Source: Epiperipatus broadwayi (taxonomy: Eukaryota; Onychophora; Udeonychophora; Euonychophora; Peripatidae). From it: a stretch of DNA of 64,000 nucleotides. The stretch spans positions 122,001 through 186,000 of the forward strand of contig JAQFVV010006470.1 of the NCBI GenBank assembly GCA_028023455.1. The letters are read 5' to 3'. Positions within the stretch are counted from its first letter, which is position 1. Every line of letters starts with the position of its first letter. A program made the position numbers and the translations under genes. Of this stretch, positions 63,215-64,000 are shown in pieces. The notes beneath the pieces were generated by a model. That model searched no databases, was not told the DNA's origin, and saw nothing but the letters and a program-made list of their open reading frames with translations.

Positions 63215-64000
63215 TAAATGAGAACTCCAAATTTGGGCCCAGTCCTAGTGATCAGTAAAGAAGAAGTCAGACAAGCAGATAAAAGAATAAAATGTGGAAA
63301 ATCAATGTGACCAGATAACATCCCTATAGAAGTATGGAAGGCAATGGAAAAAGAGGGAATCATCTTTCTGCCCAAAGTTTTTAACAACATCAAGGTCATA
63401 AAGTATATTCCAAATGAATGGAGTAGAAGTATTTTGGTTCCAGTATATAAAAACAAAGGAGACATTCTAAACAGTGAGTAATGAAGCTGATGTGCCACAC
63501 AATAAAAATATGGGAGACAATAAAAAATTGGCTACAACAAAAAGTAGACATTAGCAAGAAACAGTTTGGCTTCATGTCAGGTACACAGATTCAATCTTTT
63601 CCTTTTAGCAACTTATTGAAAAACACAGAAAAGTCAACCAAAGATGTGTTTTAATATTCATTGACTTTCAAAAACCATTTGATAAAGTGCCTACAGATGA
63701 ACTTTGGTGATGCCTCAGAATAAAGTTGTTCCGAGAATAATACGTATGTCTGAACCGGGATATATATCAAGGATTAAAACCATTGTGAGATGCAGTTTAG
63801 GAGAAACAGACAAGTTCAGATAAAAGTGCATGTCCATCAGAGATCAGCTCTGAGTCTCCTACTTTTTAATATCATTGTTGATGTTCTAACAGATGATATC
63901 CATACTGAGGCATCCTGGAACATGATGTATGCAAATGATATTGTGATTGCAGCCAAAGACATCAAAGAGGCCCAGGATGGAATAGAAGAATGAAAAAAGC
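63215..64000 (+). pseudogene. non-LTR retrotransposon RT fragment, continues past window
   Basis: A decayed LINE reverse transcriptase read in shifting plus-strand frames: ISKEEVRQADKRIKCGKS then PDNIPIEVWKAMEKEGI (63250-63360), WSRSILVPVYKNKGDILN (63420-63475), KQFGFMSGT (63560), an FIDFQKPFDKVPTDELW-like reading with the first catalytic Asp (63658-63710), and the frame 63790-63993 with HQRSALSLLLFNIIVDVLTDD, WNMMYANDIVIAA. The active-site box normally reads Y/F-A-DD; here it is YAND. Several stops occur. The motif set matches the RTE-like pol genes common in animals but differs from the RTE at 18.7-21.8 kb. Confidence 0.85.

Overview
This is an AT-rich stretch of animal (eukaryotic) nuclear DNA. 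It has no operons, no bacterial-style gene packing, no tRNA or rRNA genes and no CRISPR array. The cellular gene content is very low. The one well-supported host exon encodes the secreted N-terminal part of a leucine-rich-repeat (LRR) protein (53225-53799, + strand), bounded by a plausible splice acceptor and donor. Nearly all other coding-like sequence is decayed transposable elements. The mix of Penelope-like elements, RTE-type LINEs, Ty3/gypsy elements with coiled-coil gag and arthropod-style LRR phrasing suggests an invertebrate, perhaps an arthropod such as a chelicerate. That placement is inference and cannot be fixed from this window.

Layout. 1-15.1 kb: a decayed Penelope-like element (PLE1, about 1.33-2.48 kb), then long AT-rich sequence with microsatellites, including an AAT/GAG/poly-G/GAA tract of about 390 bp at 10.2-10.6 kb, and degenerate tandem duplications at 12.7-13.8 kb. 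15.1-16.5 kb: a second Penelope-like element (PLE2) flanked by about 150-bp terminal inverted repeats; its coding region is broken by two (TA)n palindromes. 18.7-21.8 kb: a near full-length but inactivated RTE-type LINE on the minus strand. 21.8-22.6 kb: a (TA)n palindrome and a second RTE fragment on the plus strand. 22.6-27.7 kb: an LTR element with two diverged LTRs of about 1.35 kb around only 1.5 kb of gag-like sequence, so apparently gag-only; its right LTR is itself interrupted by an 831-bp TG...CA block that looks like a nested solo LTR.

30.5-37.6 kb: two Penelope-like fragments of another family (PLE3, PLE4) and a Ty3/gypsy element (gag, protease, RT, RNase H; no integrase seen), all on the minus strand. 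38-47.5 kb: mostly unassignable AT-rich DNA with (TA)n arrays and one weak candidate for a two-exon gene. 47.6-48.4 kb: a striking 829-bp insertion made of 321-bp, almost identical inverted arms, flanked by a 14-bp direct repeat. 49.46-49.96 kb: about four copies of a 118-bp minisatellite. 52.3-54.2 kb: three separate hairpin (foldback) repeats around the LRR exon. 54.3-61.0 kb: a possible ancient LTR element whose decayed 1-kb direct repeats bracket a coiled-coil, gag-like pseudogene (58.15-59.7 kb). 62.2-62.8 kb: pyrimidine-rich repeats. 63.2-64.0 kb: a decayed LINE reverse-transcriptase fragment running off the window.

The main theme is nested mobile DNA plus an unusual number of inverted repeats, many touching (TA)n arrays. 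The best candidates for something undescribed are the 47.6-48.4 kb inverted repeat with its interleaved second inverted pair, the (TA)n palindromes inside PLE2 and beside the RTE copies, and the gag-only LTR element. All alignments and positions were made by eye, so boundaries are approximate unless said otherwise.
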